DNA of 64,000 nucleotides. Source: Dendrophyllia cribrosa. Taxonomy: Eukaryota > Cnidaria > Anthozoa > Scleractinia > Dendrophylliidae. Both the position numbers and the translations under genes were made by a program. The DNA lies in the NCBI GenBank assembly GCA_024195265.1, contig JAJLRJ010000010.1, positions 35,039,626-35,103,625 on the forward strand, given 5' to 3'. Shown piece by piece: positions 54,209-64,000 of this stretch (its first letter is position 1; each line of letters begins with the position of its first letter). The notes under the pieces are model-generated. The model was not told where the DNA came from. It searched no databases and worked only from the letters and a program-made list of their open reading frames with translations.

Positions 54209-54209
54209 T

Positions 54210-56428
54210 ATAACTCATCGCAATTAAAAGCCGGTAATACTCTGTAAAATTCGAACTTAATATCGAATTACGCAAAAGTGGAGGCGCAGCAACGATACAG
54301 CAGCACGTGGACTTGGTTTAGGATCTTTAATACGGAATGGATATTCAGTTTTTAGGTTTCAATTCTTTTTACTTTGGAAAATGCCAACAAGGCCGTTTAA
54401 TTTTAGGGTGATCTCTTCGTGCAGCCATATTGACGAAAGTGTTCTTGAGACTTCAAAATTACCAAAAATTCAAAAGCCGATATCTTCCTTAATTACGATC
54501 TCGATTTAGAACTAGCCGTTTTCGCCTAAACGCAGATTGTTTATAGATAATAAAATTGATTTCATAAAAAATGGCCGTTTAAGGTAACAGTGGAGAGATA
54601 GGACTGAAACACTGCGATAAATGAAGATTGAATAAAAAAAAAACAGTTTACAACGATAATTGTTTTATTCATTTTAATGCAGCATATCGAATTAATATAG
54701 ACATTAAATGCGAGATATCCGTTTTTTTAACTATCAGTTTCCCTATCGATTTAAATCAAAGCATTTAAATAAATCCCTCGGGAACACAAATTAAACTTCA
54801 TTCTCGAATTTGCTGATAAAGATGTACCATTTTACATTTAAGTTAAAGTATATTTTCCACCGTTCTCGGTAGTCAAGTTCGTGCATGTTAGGTAGGCAAA
54901 TTATTTGGCGTTTTTGATCTGAGAAGATGAACCATGTGCGACTGCTTTACGGCCAGCCACTCAACATTAGACAGTCACTCGGTGTATCATAACATATAAA
55001 ATAAAAAAAATTAAAGTTAAAAGTACTACCCTTGTAGTTTAAAAAAAGGATGAGTGTTCCTGCTGCATGTGAATCATCCGTAGTGTGGGAGGAAAAAAGA
55101 CAGAGTTGCATGTTGGATTTCCATCTCCATTCTTCAGTCCTTTTTCAAAAAAAATCATCGATCCACCAGAAATTGGCCATGGTACTTTCATATTGCTGAT
55201 TACAAAATATCTGCCGATCTGAATTTAAATTATGAAACGTCTTTTAAAAGATAATTGTACTTTGTAATTAAAAAATCCATTTCTGGGGGAAGGTTATCAG
55301 AAGTGGCAGGTTATATTCGTTTGAGGTGATAGTATCTGTTGGGTCATGAGCATGGGTAGGGTAAATGTTGGGTTTTAAGGTAACTGGCCAACTAATTATC
55401 ATGAATTATCTCGTTAATGTTTCAAGCAATCCCAAACTAGATTGTATCGCGATTTTATATGCGGTGTTTTGTGATTTTTTAAATGGTTTTGGGAGTATTA
55501 GGGAGAATAAATTTCATTGTGTTGGGATACCAATATGGCCGCCGTGACGTCACGTGCAAACACTCTATTGTGGATATTGCTGACTCTGACTTTACGTGCT
55601 GCGCCCTTGCTTCGGGTCATACTTAAAGTTATACGTATTATCCTTCGTGTCTACTGTCACAAGTACATAAAGCCTAGCTCTTAGGGTCATTACAGGGCGC
55701 TGCTATTCCACATACTCGGCTGTATCCCTTTTAATAGCTGCACAGAGTCAGGGTGGACAGTCTTAGAGCAAAACTCCCAGTTATTTCGTAACGAGGCTAC
55801 TGGAAGGAAAATAATTTTGGTGAGTGTGGAGTTGAAGAATTTACGGTAAGATGAATGGTAACATAAAGTGACAGCCAACCTTTAATTTGACTTATGCGCG
55901 AAAACAACTTAATGACAATAAATTTGATTCTTCGAAACTAAATTCTAAAAAGTATGCAAAACAGTTGGCTTGGAAGACAAGTTTAAACAGCTTGTGCCAG
56001 AAGGTTCACTAATAATTCAATTCTGCAAGCTTAGTCCCCTGTTGGTTTATTGTTATCAATTACTTCAGTTGCCGCCTAATCCGTTATTTCTCTCTTTTCT
56101 CATCTTTATATATTAGGCTCTCCATACACGAAACTTCCATCGAAAGTAATGTATTTTTTTTAGGATGATTTTTCAATTTACTTCCCCTGACATTAACAGA
56201 AACAACAAATTAAAAAGAAATACTTGCTTTGTAGACCGGTTATCTGCTATCTACATATAATTAGAAAAAAAAAACTTGTCAAAAGGTTGACAATATTTCG
56301 ATAAGAATATTATATTATTGTACATTCTCAGTTATTCTACTGTGTCCACATATTAGTATTTTTATTTTTAACTAAAACTGTTATAAGGATTTCATGGAAA
56401 GACACTTATATTATTATTATTCAATACA
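54210..56428. other. No gene recognised
   Basis: AT-rich. A CGCCGTGACGTCACGTGC string (CRE-like TGACGTCA) near 55540 could be a regulatory or repeat-derived site. Frames at 55365-55547 and 55690-55878 have no recognised content. Confidence 0.4.
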
Positions 56429-56429
56429 C

Positions 56430-56830
56430 GAAGGCATTCACATAAAAAGAGAGATGAAGAAAATGTAAATGCCACTAACTAGGGTTTGTGTGAAAAATTT
56501 GTTTTTGTTTGTTATTATTGATTCCTTCGTTTAATTGTATTTGATGTACTTTTTTCAGCTGTACAGGCTTCGAGTTAAATTTTGTTTTTGTTTGCGAGAT
56601 ACATCCAGAGTGAGTGAGCGAACACTTAATTTGACGGAGGTGAGCGTGCGTTGAATATCAATCTATTATGGACGTGAGTGAGTGAGTATAATATATGTCA
56701 TGGACGTGAGTGACTACATTTTAGGTCATTCTCACTAAAAGCTATCACTTTCGTGTCAGTTACTTCCGTCATTTCCTCTAAATCTTTCAATTTATGAACT
56801 CAATATCAAGTTAATTCCCCAGTACACCAA
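56430..56830. repeat. Duplicated non-coding block, copy B left part
   Basis: Homologous to 53218-53580 in the same orientation; includes an internal doubling of ATGGACGTGAGTGA (about 56668 and 56701) absent from copy A. Continues at 58705 after inserted sequence. Confidence 0.7.
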
Positions 56831-57364
56831 AAAAGGAAAAAATAGGGTAAAAAAATTTGTCCTTGAATTTAGTTTTGTTCCATCTGTGTTTACACTCAAA
56901 CACACACAATTACACGCAAACGATTTACATAGTGAAACCCGCGCATGCGCACGCAAACACACGCATTGTTTCATCACTACATCAAACCCACAAAAGAGAC
57001 GGAGGGATTGTGGATAAGGTCCCTAAAATATAATGAAATGAAGCTTCTAGGTTTCCTGAATGGCCTCAAGACCCAATAGCAGCTCTTGTAGTCTTTTTCT
57101 CTTATGATAAAAAAATGCTTCTTATGAAGAATTTCTCAGAAAAACGGGAGAACATAAAAAAGATTTATATCTGTTCCTGTGGGGATTGTCCATCAAAGGG
57201 AAGTAATCAGAACTCTACGTATACCGAACGTTGTGTACGCGTCCTATTTGTTGCCCACTCCTCAACACATATAGAATTAAAGAATTAAGCCGCTTGATAT
57301 ACAATTTTTTTTAAGGACAGTTAAAGATAAAGTAACTAGGGTATCCATGATTAATAATTACAAA

Positions 57365-57720
57365 TGAGGAGGTATAAAAATGGTTGATATTGAATTTGAT
57401 AAAATCTCTCCGGCTTTCCTGGTTGAAAAGAATATTTGGCAACAATTCATGTGCAAGGAAAATAATTATTTTAAATATATGTTAAAGGAATCAGGAGGTC
57501 TGGTTATTTTTCACTGCAATTATAACGTCAAAGATATCACTATTGGTTCTCAACTAGCTTTACTCAGAATTATTAGAATGGTCGTCAGAATTTCGTAAAG
57601 ACACTACAGGAGGTAATGATTGGCATCATATAACTTGGAATGAACAAGAAATTAGAATATTAAATGACGAAACAATTTCTTATAAGACATTTTTTACTTT
57701 GGTATTCAGATTGTAGACAA
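57365..57720 (+). pseudogene. LINE reverse-transcriptase C-terminal fragment
   Basis: Frames in this stretch read EWSSEFRKDTTGGNDWHH then ITWNEQEIRILNDETISYKT (about 57567-57690), a pattern seen in the C-terminal part of L1/Tx1-like RT proteins from aquatic animals. The upstream frame at 57380-57598 (FDKISPAFLVEKNIWQQF) probably belongs to it, with a frameshift between. It is a decayed fragment; family assignment is tentative. Confidence 0.45.
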
Positions 57721-58189
57721 CCGGCTTCGTTTTGACCTTAATTACGCTATAAGTGTTATACGAATCAGTTGCAAAAAGTATAGAAAAGATGGACCGGGCT
57801 GCGACAATAACAATCATTCCTTTAAAATCGATAACGGTGCGTTCGACGTAGCCAAAAATAAATCAGTCAAAAGATTGACTATCACTCGTGATTCAATAAA
57901 GCATCTAGGCATGCTTTCTGAATTGTGCGCAGACTGTTGAAAAATAAATTCAATTTAACTGGTGAAGCATTGAAACAGGCATTTATCCTTTTCCCATTCT
58001 CTAGACTTTAAACCATACGTTAAAGCCTTTAAATTCATGCCGGGTACTAAATTCAAAATTACACAAATTCAAAATAATATTGTTCAAGATTGGTTTCATT
58101 ATAGAAAATCTTAGTGTGTTCTTTCTGCAAACGGGAATGCCAGAGAAGCAATGAATTCTTTCTTTTTTGCAGCTGTCCTCATTGAAAAG

Positions 58190-58630
58190 CTTATAATAAT
58201 AATAGTTAAAATTTATAGAGCGCAAACTCCATAAATTCCAAGGATAAAATAAAAAAATGTGAATATATACGAAATTTACAAACGTCACAAATTAAAAGCA
58301 CGTCTAAAAAGGTGTGTCTTAAGAACACGTTAAAAAACTGACAATGATCCAAGATGGGTGATTTCGCTAGGTAGGCTGTTCCATAGTTTAGCAGCTGAAA
58401 TGAATGCCGTGTCTCCAAGAATGGAAAGAATTTTTCTATGTGGAACCTCTAACATAATTCTGTGATCTGACCGATGTGAATAGCTAGTCAATGGTTTACG
58501 ACTGACACTGAAGTTTACAGATATTAATAGTAAGGTGCAATGCCGTGTATTGCTTCTAATCATACGATTTATTTTTGATAACACAGCAGCTGGATATTAC
58601 TCGGAAGGACACACACTTTACTTGCTATGG
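58190..58630 (-). pseudogene. CR1-like LINE 3' fragment, minus strand
   Basis: The minus strand reads SYSHRSDHRIMLEVPHRKI then ILGDTAFISAAKLWNSLPSE, the usual C-terminal end of CR1-type RT proteins. Frameshifted THLFRRAF-like sequence follows, then a 3' end with an (ATT)n tail at about 58205-58190. An inverted copy of the first part lies at 59018-59200. It has no intact frame beyond about 84 codons. Confidence 0.7.
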
Positions 58631-58704
58631 TATTCTAACACCAAAACGCCCCCTCACTTAACTTAAAAGTAAAAGTAAAACTTGGCAGCCGAAGGCCTTG
58701 TGCT

Positions 58705-58870
58705 TGTTTCAAAACAGAAAGTAGAAGAATATTCGACATCGAGTACATCAATCGATATCCGGACATAATGTCCCCAACGCTTTTAATTTTGTAATAAGCA
58801 TAGTTGGAAATGGTTTGGAGTTTATTTTTTAGAGTGATAAGATAGTAATAATAATACTACGTGGGATTAT
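58705..58870. repeat. Duplicated non-coding block, copy B right part
   Basis: Resumes the homology to copy A (53675-53850) interrupted at 56830: CAAAACAGAA, GAGTACATCAATCGATAT, TAATAAGCATAGTTGGAAAT, GTGATAAGATAGT. The insertions between the two parts are LINE-derived at least in part. Confidence 0.65.
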
Positions 58871-59017
58871 CATACTGCAGTTTACACCAATGAGATACTG
58901 TCGAACATGCATAAAACACAATTGGCTAAAACGTGGCAGCCATTTCAAAGGGCTGATAAGTAATTCTTTTCCTGGATTTGAAATATAAGTCACAGCAACA
59001 ATACTTTGTTTTTTGTT

Positions 59018-59205
59018 TTACCATAGCAGGTAAAGTGTCCTTCCGTGTAAGATCCAGCTGCTGTGTTGTCAGAAATAAATCATATGATTAGAAGCAATAC
59101 ACGGCATAGCACCTTACTATATCCGTAAACTTGTCAGTCGTAAATCATTGACTGGCTATTCGCATCGGTCAGATCACAGGATTATGTTAGAGTTCACAGT
59201 TCACA
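59018..59205 (+). pseudogene. CR1-like LINE fragment, inverted copy
   Basis: Plus-strand copy of the 5' portion of 58190-58630: CCATAGCAGGTAAAGTGTCC, CAGCTGCTGTGTTGTC, TAGAAGCAATACACGGCAT, GTCAGATCACAG. Stops interrupt the frame. The two fragments face away from each other, 5' end to 5' end, about 390 bp apart. Confidence 0.65.
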
Positions 59206-59797
59206 TACACGTATTTGCTTCAGTTGTATTTCCTCGAGATTACCATGATGGAACCTAAAATTGAGAACTGAAGTTCGTCTCTAGCAAGTAGTTAACTGAT
59301 AACCTGTGATTACTTTTGGAACTAGTATTTTATCCGTCATTTTTATTGTTTTGGCTGTGTTTTTTTGTCGTCTTTCACTTTTTTACAAGTTGGCAAATGT
59401 CAAGACATTAGGTGACAGTACATGTAAAGATCGGCTCTTGAACATGAAATGTTTTCAATGCTGCTCGAGCGAGTAACGTATTTTACTTTGAAAACAGTAT
59501 TATATTATAGTAAAAAAAAAACATTAAAAAGGACATTTGATATGCAGTTTGAAGTCACCATTTATACTGTTGTTTATTCACCTGGGAATTTCTTATTTAT
59601 AATATTTAAAAGTTTCATTAGTTTTGTTTACATATTGTCATGTAATGTCCATTTAAAAATCAAATTTGTCGTCGAGATATCACGATCACTTTTTTTTAAT
59701 TTCTAGGTGGAGATTCATAAGGGTGATCCATTCCATGCACCTGCTTGAAGTGATTGTCTTTAGTTACCTGATAATTTGATTGTGACACATATTAAAC

Positions 59798-60823
59798 ATG
59801 GCCAATCTCACCATTTCTGGCCCCCTGGAAACGGTCTCAACGCAGAACGTGGAAGAAAATTTAACCTCGACGTTATCAACCGATATCACACGGACGAGCG
59901 AATTTGTCAAGTATTGGAAGGTGGCACTTCTTGTTCTCCATGCAATTATTTTTGTTATCAGCACGGTTGGAAATAGTTTGGTGTGTTTCGTGATCATAAG
60001 AAAGAGGAGCATGAAGTCTGTCGTCAACTATCTGATTTTAAACCTGGCGATCGTCGATCTTATTTTTACCTGCATATGTATACCATTTGATATTCCCGTG
60101 CAACAAATGGACTACGTTTGGCCTTACGGTGCGTTAATGTGTAAAGTTATCTACCCATTACAGACCCAAACTCTATTTGCTTCAGTTTACACCCTCGTTG
60201 CATTAAGCCTGACAAGATATTGGGCTGTTGTGCATCCGCTAAAGCAACAGTTAACGACTAAACGAATCAAATGGGTGATCGTTTTTATCTGGCTGGTATC
60301 ATTTCTACCTGTGTCTCCATATATGGCAATGCTCCGCTTGGATCGGGCAACTTTAACATGCCACGAGAACTGGAAGGACAAAACATCGAGAAAAGTATAC
60401 ACCTTATGTCTGTTCTTCCTTCAGTATGTTATGCCTTTGGCAGTCATCTCTGGTGGTCACATAGCTATCGCTCTGGATATTAAAAAACGAGCAATACGAG
60501 AGCCAAAAAACATGATGCGGAGTGTTCACATTAAGGAGACCAGAAAAGTTTCACGACTGCTTATTACAGTGACGTTGCTGTTTGCAGTTTGTGTTTTGCC
60601 AAATAACATTTTGTGGCTATGGTTAGACTTTGGTGAGGCGGACAAACGCTTCGTTTATTTCTGGGAGTTCTTGTCATTTGGTAACATTATTGTGTTTTCG
60701 AACAGCGCTTTGAATCCTGTGTGCTATGCGATGATGAACGATGCCTATAGGAAAGAAATTAGAAACGTTGTGCATGTACATAACTGTCGAAAGAAAAAGA
60801 AAGTAGAAGTTCACATTATTTAA
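59798..60823 (+). CDS. Rhodopsin-class (class A) GPCR, peptide-receptor-like, paralog 3
   Basis: Intact, intronless, 341 residues. N-tail sequons N3 and N21. TM1 about 42-67 (STVGNSLVC, N59); TM2 LNLAIVD (D87); C115 in TM3 to C188 in loop 2 (TCHENW); TM4 about 157-177 (W165, SFLPVSPY); TM5 about 199-223; TM6 about 251-275; TM7 about 288-312 ending NPVCY (306-310). DRY reads TRY (139-141) and CWxP reads CVLP (265-268), as in paralog 1, to which it is closest (LSLTRYWA, LFAVCVLP, ALNPVCY). The C-tail is short and ends in the basic run CRKKKKVEV. ATG context AACATGG is favourable and is the first in frame. Expressed as a plasma-membrane receptor if the family rule holds; ligand unknown. Confidence 0.93.
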   Translation: MANLTISGPLETVSTQNVEENLTSTLSTDITRTSEFVKYWKVALLVLHAIIFVISTVGNSLVCFVIIRKRSMKSVVNYLILNLAIVDLIFTCICIPFDIPVQQMDYVWPYGALMCKVIYPLQTQTLFASVYTLVALSLTRYWAVVHPLKQQLTTKRIKWVIVFIWLVSFLPVSPYMAMLRLDRATLTCHENWKDKTSRKVYTLCLFFLQYVMPLAVISGGHIAIALDIKKRAIREPKNMMRSVHIKETRKVSRLLITVTLLFAVCVLPNNILWLWLDFGEADKRFVYFWEFLSFGNIIVFSNSALNPVCYAMMNDAYRKEIRNVVHVHNCRKKKKVEVHII

Positions 60824-61380
60824 CTGATAAACCCTTTGATTCCTTCTTGTAGCCATGTTCAAATTTGGGCAATTATTCAAATTTCGTTTTGCAAAATATT
60901 GACAAATTAACAGCAACGCAATACGGTTACTCAATTGTTTTCATTTGATGATAAAAGCGTGGATAGCGTGATAGCGTCTACAAACCAATGAGATGAATAA
61001 TATACTACAAACAGCTAAGGCCTGATTCTGGAAGTTAGCAATTTTAATCATGACTTACTGAAAGCATTGGTTTTGTTTTCTTTTTACATTGTATGTATAC
61101 ATATATATTTTTTTTGGGTGGGGGAGGAAAACATAAAGAAGTTTCGCAATGGTAGTATTAACTCAGTTATCCGGCGTTTTATTGGTTCAGCTGGTGTTTT
61201 GACGATGACGTAGCCCACGTTTAGCTTAGAGTGTTAACGCCGACTCGAGACAGCTTTGATGTTTTTTGATTCAAACTCGACCGTAATGCCGCCTTAAGGC
61301 ATCCAAAGTAAAAAATATTGACAGCTTAAAAAATTTGAAAATGTCGTCGTATTGAAATATATAACATTTGGCTTTTCAAG
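60824..61380. other. 3' flank of GPCR 3, no other gene recognised
   Basis: Presumed 3' UTR followed by AT-rich sequence; a T/G-rich run lies at about 61108-61125. Nothing else was recognised. Confidence 0.45.
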
Positions 61381-61552
61381 GCCCACCTTCACCCAAAATG
61401 CTGTGCGCGCCGTGATCACTTACTGTGCTGAATTTCGAGTAACACGAAATTCACGCTTGAAAGCGTGCAACCAATAAGATCACGTGTATGAACAATGGTA
61501 CATTTCAAAACAAAAACTAAGGACCGCAACGTCTTTTGGGTGAAGGTGGGCC
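61381..61552. mobile_element. Inverted-repeat element, GCCCACCTTCACCCAAAA ends
   Basis: Starts GCCCACCTTCACCCAAAA and ends TTTTGGGTGAAGGTGGGC as an exact pair. An inner ACACGAAATTC pairs loosely with GAATTTCGAGTAACACG at the centre. 172 bp, no coding. Direct flanks (CAAG / CTTTAA) give no clear target duplication. Confidence 0.75.
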
Positions 61553-61604
61553 TTTAACTCTATTTAGCTTAGGGGAGGAGGGAGGGCACAAAGTGTGCGT
61601 GCTA

Positions 61605-61680
61605 GTAGTTAAGGACTTGGCGGTACCAGATCAGTTTTGCAAAACTGATCTGATACCAAGCCAAGTCTTAACTACTTCCC
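61605..61680. repeat. Near-perfect palindrome with TTTTGCAAAA centre
   Basis: AGTAGTTAAG(G)ACTTGGC...CAGATCAGTTTTGC is mirrored by its complement through AAAACTGATCTG to CTTAACTACT, about 35 bp per arm with a tiny loop. Left of it, GGAGGGCACAAAGTG recalls the inner ends of the TTAA MITE at 11961-12558. Confidence 0.75.
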
Positions 61681-61739
61681 ATCTGTTGGATTAAAAAATA
61701 TAGAAAAATCAAATGAAACTATATGTTAATAAAAACAAA

Positions 61740-61830
61740 ATGGTGCGTTTATTCCATTGCGTGATTTCCTTTGCGTTTATTTCATTGCGTGATTCCACAT
61801 AATAGAATCCTTTGCGTGACACAATTCTCG
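61740..61830. repeat. Short direct repeats downstream of the polymerase gene
   Basis: CATTGCGTGATT occurs twice (about 61757 and 61790) with TTTGCGTTTATT-type spacing, and CCTTTGCGTGA follows at 61810. Possible regulatory or terminal repeats of the element encoding the polymerase. Confidence 0.4.
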
Positions 61831-61881
61831 GAAACACAGGAAGTCTACACAGGATTGAATTAAGGAAAGTTATTTTTTGAT

Positions 61882-63999
61882 TTAATTCTTTTTCATTTTA
61901 TAATGTCCATAAGCATATGAATTTATACCATCTTCCAGTATATATCTTTTGTCATCGAAACAGCTGAGTGATACTTTATTGATTTCATAACTTCCTAATT
62001 GATGGTTTTGACTTCTTATTGTTTTCATAGTGTGATGCATCTGTTTATTTCCTAATAACGTTTCTTTATAATCTTGATGCTTGATATTATTTTTGATAAT
62101 ATTCTTTTTGATTCCCTTGGCAGTCTTTCCTCCTTTTTGGTTGTCTTTCATGTAACTATACATTTTAGATCGTAGACCGATGAATTCAGTTATTGGTATA
62201 CTTGCAGCTTCATCTTTGAATTTACCAATTACTTTTTTATTTGTCTTATCAAAATATGAAGAATCTTCAGGGTAATCGCTGTTATCAAATTTATCTTTAT
62301 CATTCCAAAAATCTTGGTATACATCTTCAGCTTCAATTTCATAAGTTAAACTGTCTGTATCAGTAAATAAAAGTCTAGCCTTATTATCATATTTATTTTT
62401 GATATAGTTATAATGGAAGTCATACATTAAAACCTTGCTGAGATCTAGGATACACATACCAACATATGCCGGCCTGTTTAGGGTTAGTGTTTCTTTAATC
62501 TTATGCACAGCTACAAGGTTTTTATTGAAGATCTTACTGCTTACATATGTTGGTTTAGCAGCCATTTTTAATAGTTTCTTTTCATCGGTCACTAATCTAA
62601 CATCTACTCGTTTTCTGATATTTTCCATTGTTTTTCCGAAGACTGAATTGTTCATTAATTTAAAAAAGTCTTTTTCAAAAGCATTTTTAGCATTTTTTCG
62701 TTTGTTTGTGTTGAAATCAATATATTGCTTCAACCATGCAGACTGATTAAACTCCAATACTCGATGGACTTTGGTTACTTTCAAACCTAGATCAGTGTAT
62801 AATTGTAGGTCTCTATAATGTAGCACATACTTTTCTTTGTTTTTCAAAGTTGGGATTAATTTATGTACAAGACCTGTTGATATATTATATTTAGCTGATA
62901 TTTTTTTACAATAATCTGATAGCATGTTTTTGGTTACTTTCACTTTTTCTGGTCCCAATGGATAGTCATTATGAATGTCATGCAACTTTTGGGGATATTC
63001 CAAGTCAACTTCTAGTATTAAACCTTTTTGGGTGTTTTCATTATATTTGGCTAAATTTATGTTGTTTATCTGCTTTTCTGTCATCCATCTAAAACCGCCA
63101 GTAGGTAGGTATTGTGACATAGCCCAACCATATAGATTGTTAGCATCCAGATACATTATATACTTTGAGGGCACCTTCTCATCATATGTTTTCATGTATT
63201 TATTGTTTGCTTTACCATACCTATTGGCAATGTAGCTTATTCCACCACGCATTCCTTTTTCGATAAATTGAAACATGTCAATATCAGTTATAAGTTCTAA
63301 TTTGATATCAGTCATTTTAAGCATAGCATCCCAAGACAAACCTGGAGATGTGAAATAATGACATGGATCTAATTTGTAGTATTCTAGACAGGTCTTTCTA
63401 AAGTTTTCAAACACATCAGCTAGCAAAAGGATATCAGATTTAAGATATAAATTATGGTATTCACCCATATTTTGAAGATTGAAGGTATTCCACACATTTT
63501 GAGCATGTTTGTAATCTTCATTTGATATATGTTCATCATTCAATATGCTGTAAAATTCTTCTTTTGATGGCAGTTTTTCATTGAACTTTTCAAAGCTATC
63601 CATGAAGTCATATGGATACACTCCTTTTCTAGTCATCAAATCAAACTTTTTATCTTTGAATTTTTGAGATGTATATTTTAATGCTTCTTTTGGTAGATTA
63701 CTTACTAGTTTTTCTAAACTGGAACTCATGAATTGGAAACTGTCAATAAATGTTAGATGATTACCAAGCATGAACGCCATATATTTTTCCATGTTGTTAG
63801 GAATTGCATTGATGTTCATTTGACACTTTTCACCTTTCTTATTTGTATATGTATGCTTCTTGACTATTTCACCAATCTCTTGCATTATAAAATGACTGTC
63901 ATACCCACGGAGATTGTGAAATATAACCGGTATCTTATCAGTTAATCGGAAGTTAATATTACAATCTTGATGCGCTGATCCTCTATACTTGCCAGTTAT
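61882..63999 (-). CDS. Protein-primed family B DNA polymerase, Polinton/Maverick type, partial
   Basis: The frame is open from the window edge to the stop at 61882, giving 705 visible residues; the Met at 63885 is internal, since FHNLRGYDSHFI (exonuclease motif II) precedes it in frame. After it come a TPR-like middle region, polymerase motif A YLDANNLYGWAM (about 63160-63125), YPLGPEKVKV, motif B KLMNNSVFGKTMENI (about 62660-62615) and motif C FTDTDSL (about 62366-62346). All catalytic aspartates seen are kept and there is no stop or frameshift. This polymerase replicates linear DNA from a protein primer in Polintons and related virus-like elements. The exonuclease I motif and N-terminus lie beyond 64000. 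A linear-plasmid or other virus-like origin cannot be excluded. Confidence 0.88.
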   Translation of the reverse strand: MTGKYRGSAHQDCNINFRLTDKIPVIFHNLRGYDSHFIMQEIGEIVKKHTYTNKKGEKCQMNINAIPNNMEKYMAFMLGNHLTFIDSFQFMSSSLEKLVSNLPKEALKYTSQKFKDKKFDLMTRKGVYPYDFMDSFEKFNEKLPSKEEFYSILNDEHISNEDYKHAQNVWNTFNLQNMGEYHNLYLKSDILLLADVFENFRKTCLEYYKLDPCHYFTSPGLSWDAMLKMTDIKLELITDIDMFQFIEKGMRGGISYIANRYGKANNKYMKTYDEKVPSKYIMYLDANNLYGWAMSQYLPTGGFRWMTEKQINNINLAKYNENTQKGLILEVDLEYPQKLHDIHNDYPLGPEKVKVTKNMLSDYCKKISAKYNISTGLVHKLIPTLKNKEKYVLHYRDLQLYTDLGLKVTKVHRVLEFNQSAWLKQYIDFNTNKRKNAKNAFEKDFFKLMNNSVFGKTMENIRKRVDVRLVTDEKKLLKMAAKPTYVSSKIFNKNLVAVHKIKETLTLNRPAYVGMCILDLSKVLMYDFHYNYIKNKYDNKARLLFTDTDSLTYEIEAEDVYQDFWNDKDKFDNSDYPEDSSYFDKTNKKVIGKFKDEAASIPITEFIGLRSKMYSYMKDNQKGGKTAKGIKKNIIKNNIKHQDYKETLLGNKQMHHTMKTIRSQNHQLGSYEINKVSLSCFDDKRYILEDGINSYAYGHYKMKKN

Positions 64000-64000
64000 A

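Noticed and set aside
1..64000. CRISPR arrays, operons, bacterial promoters or riboswitches
   Set aside because: No regularly spaced short repeats of that type; gene structure, LINEs, SINEs and splice donor are eukaryotic.

Overview
The window looks like nuclear DNA of an anthozoan cnidarian, most likely a stony coral. It is AT-rich, gene-poor and full of short inverted-repeat elements. It carries intronless rhodopsin-type receptors of the kind greatly expanded in corals and anemones, one exon of a DEG/ENaC channel, and a mix of Penelope-like, LINE, Ty3/gypsy and Polinton-like elements. This is a family-level judgement from sequence alone; no species can be named.

Host genes. Three intact, single-exon class A GPCR genes are present: 13569-14657 (minus), 47493-48629 (plus) and 59798-60823 (plus). 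They are clear paralogs, and all share altered DRY and CWxP switch motifs. At 5742-6005 (minus) lies the first coding exon of an acid-sensing/DEG-ENaC type sodium channel with a clear splice donor; its other exons were not found.

Layout. 1-4.4 kb: a dispersed repeat, two Penelope-like (PLE) fragments in opposite orientation, and a tRNA-like sequence. 5-9.5 kb: channel exon plus several MITEs. 9.5-11.5 kb: a PLE copy with identical 432-bp inverted arms, flanked by a 13-bp target duplication. 12-33 kb: first GPCR, many MITEs, a SINE, tandem repeats and long empty stretches. 33.6-38.1 kb: a young Ty3/gypsy element (two identical 142-bp LTRs, 5-bp target duplication) inserted into a LINE. 39-46 kb: repeats, MITEs and a second tandem array. 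47.5-61 kb: two GPCR genes, with duplicated non-coding blocks and LINE fragments between them. 61.9 kb to the right edge: a protein-primed type B DNA polymerase of Polinton/Maverick type, running off the window.

The least expected signal is a set of hammerhead-ribozyme-like motifs. Two lie in the arms of the PLE and four stand alone elsewhere. Each has a palindromic stem III (ACGU or AUAU) that could pair only between two molecules or two tandem copies. Four or five TTAA-type MITEs, two CACAGG-ended elements with 7-bp target duplications, and a 196-bp palindromic element with a preserved empty site give a readable insertion history. No operon logic applies; apart from the paralogous receptors the genes are independent.
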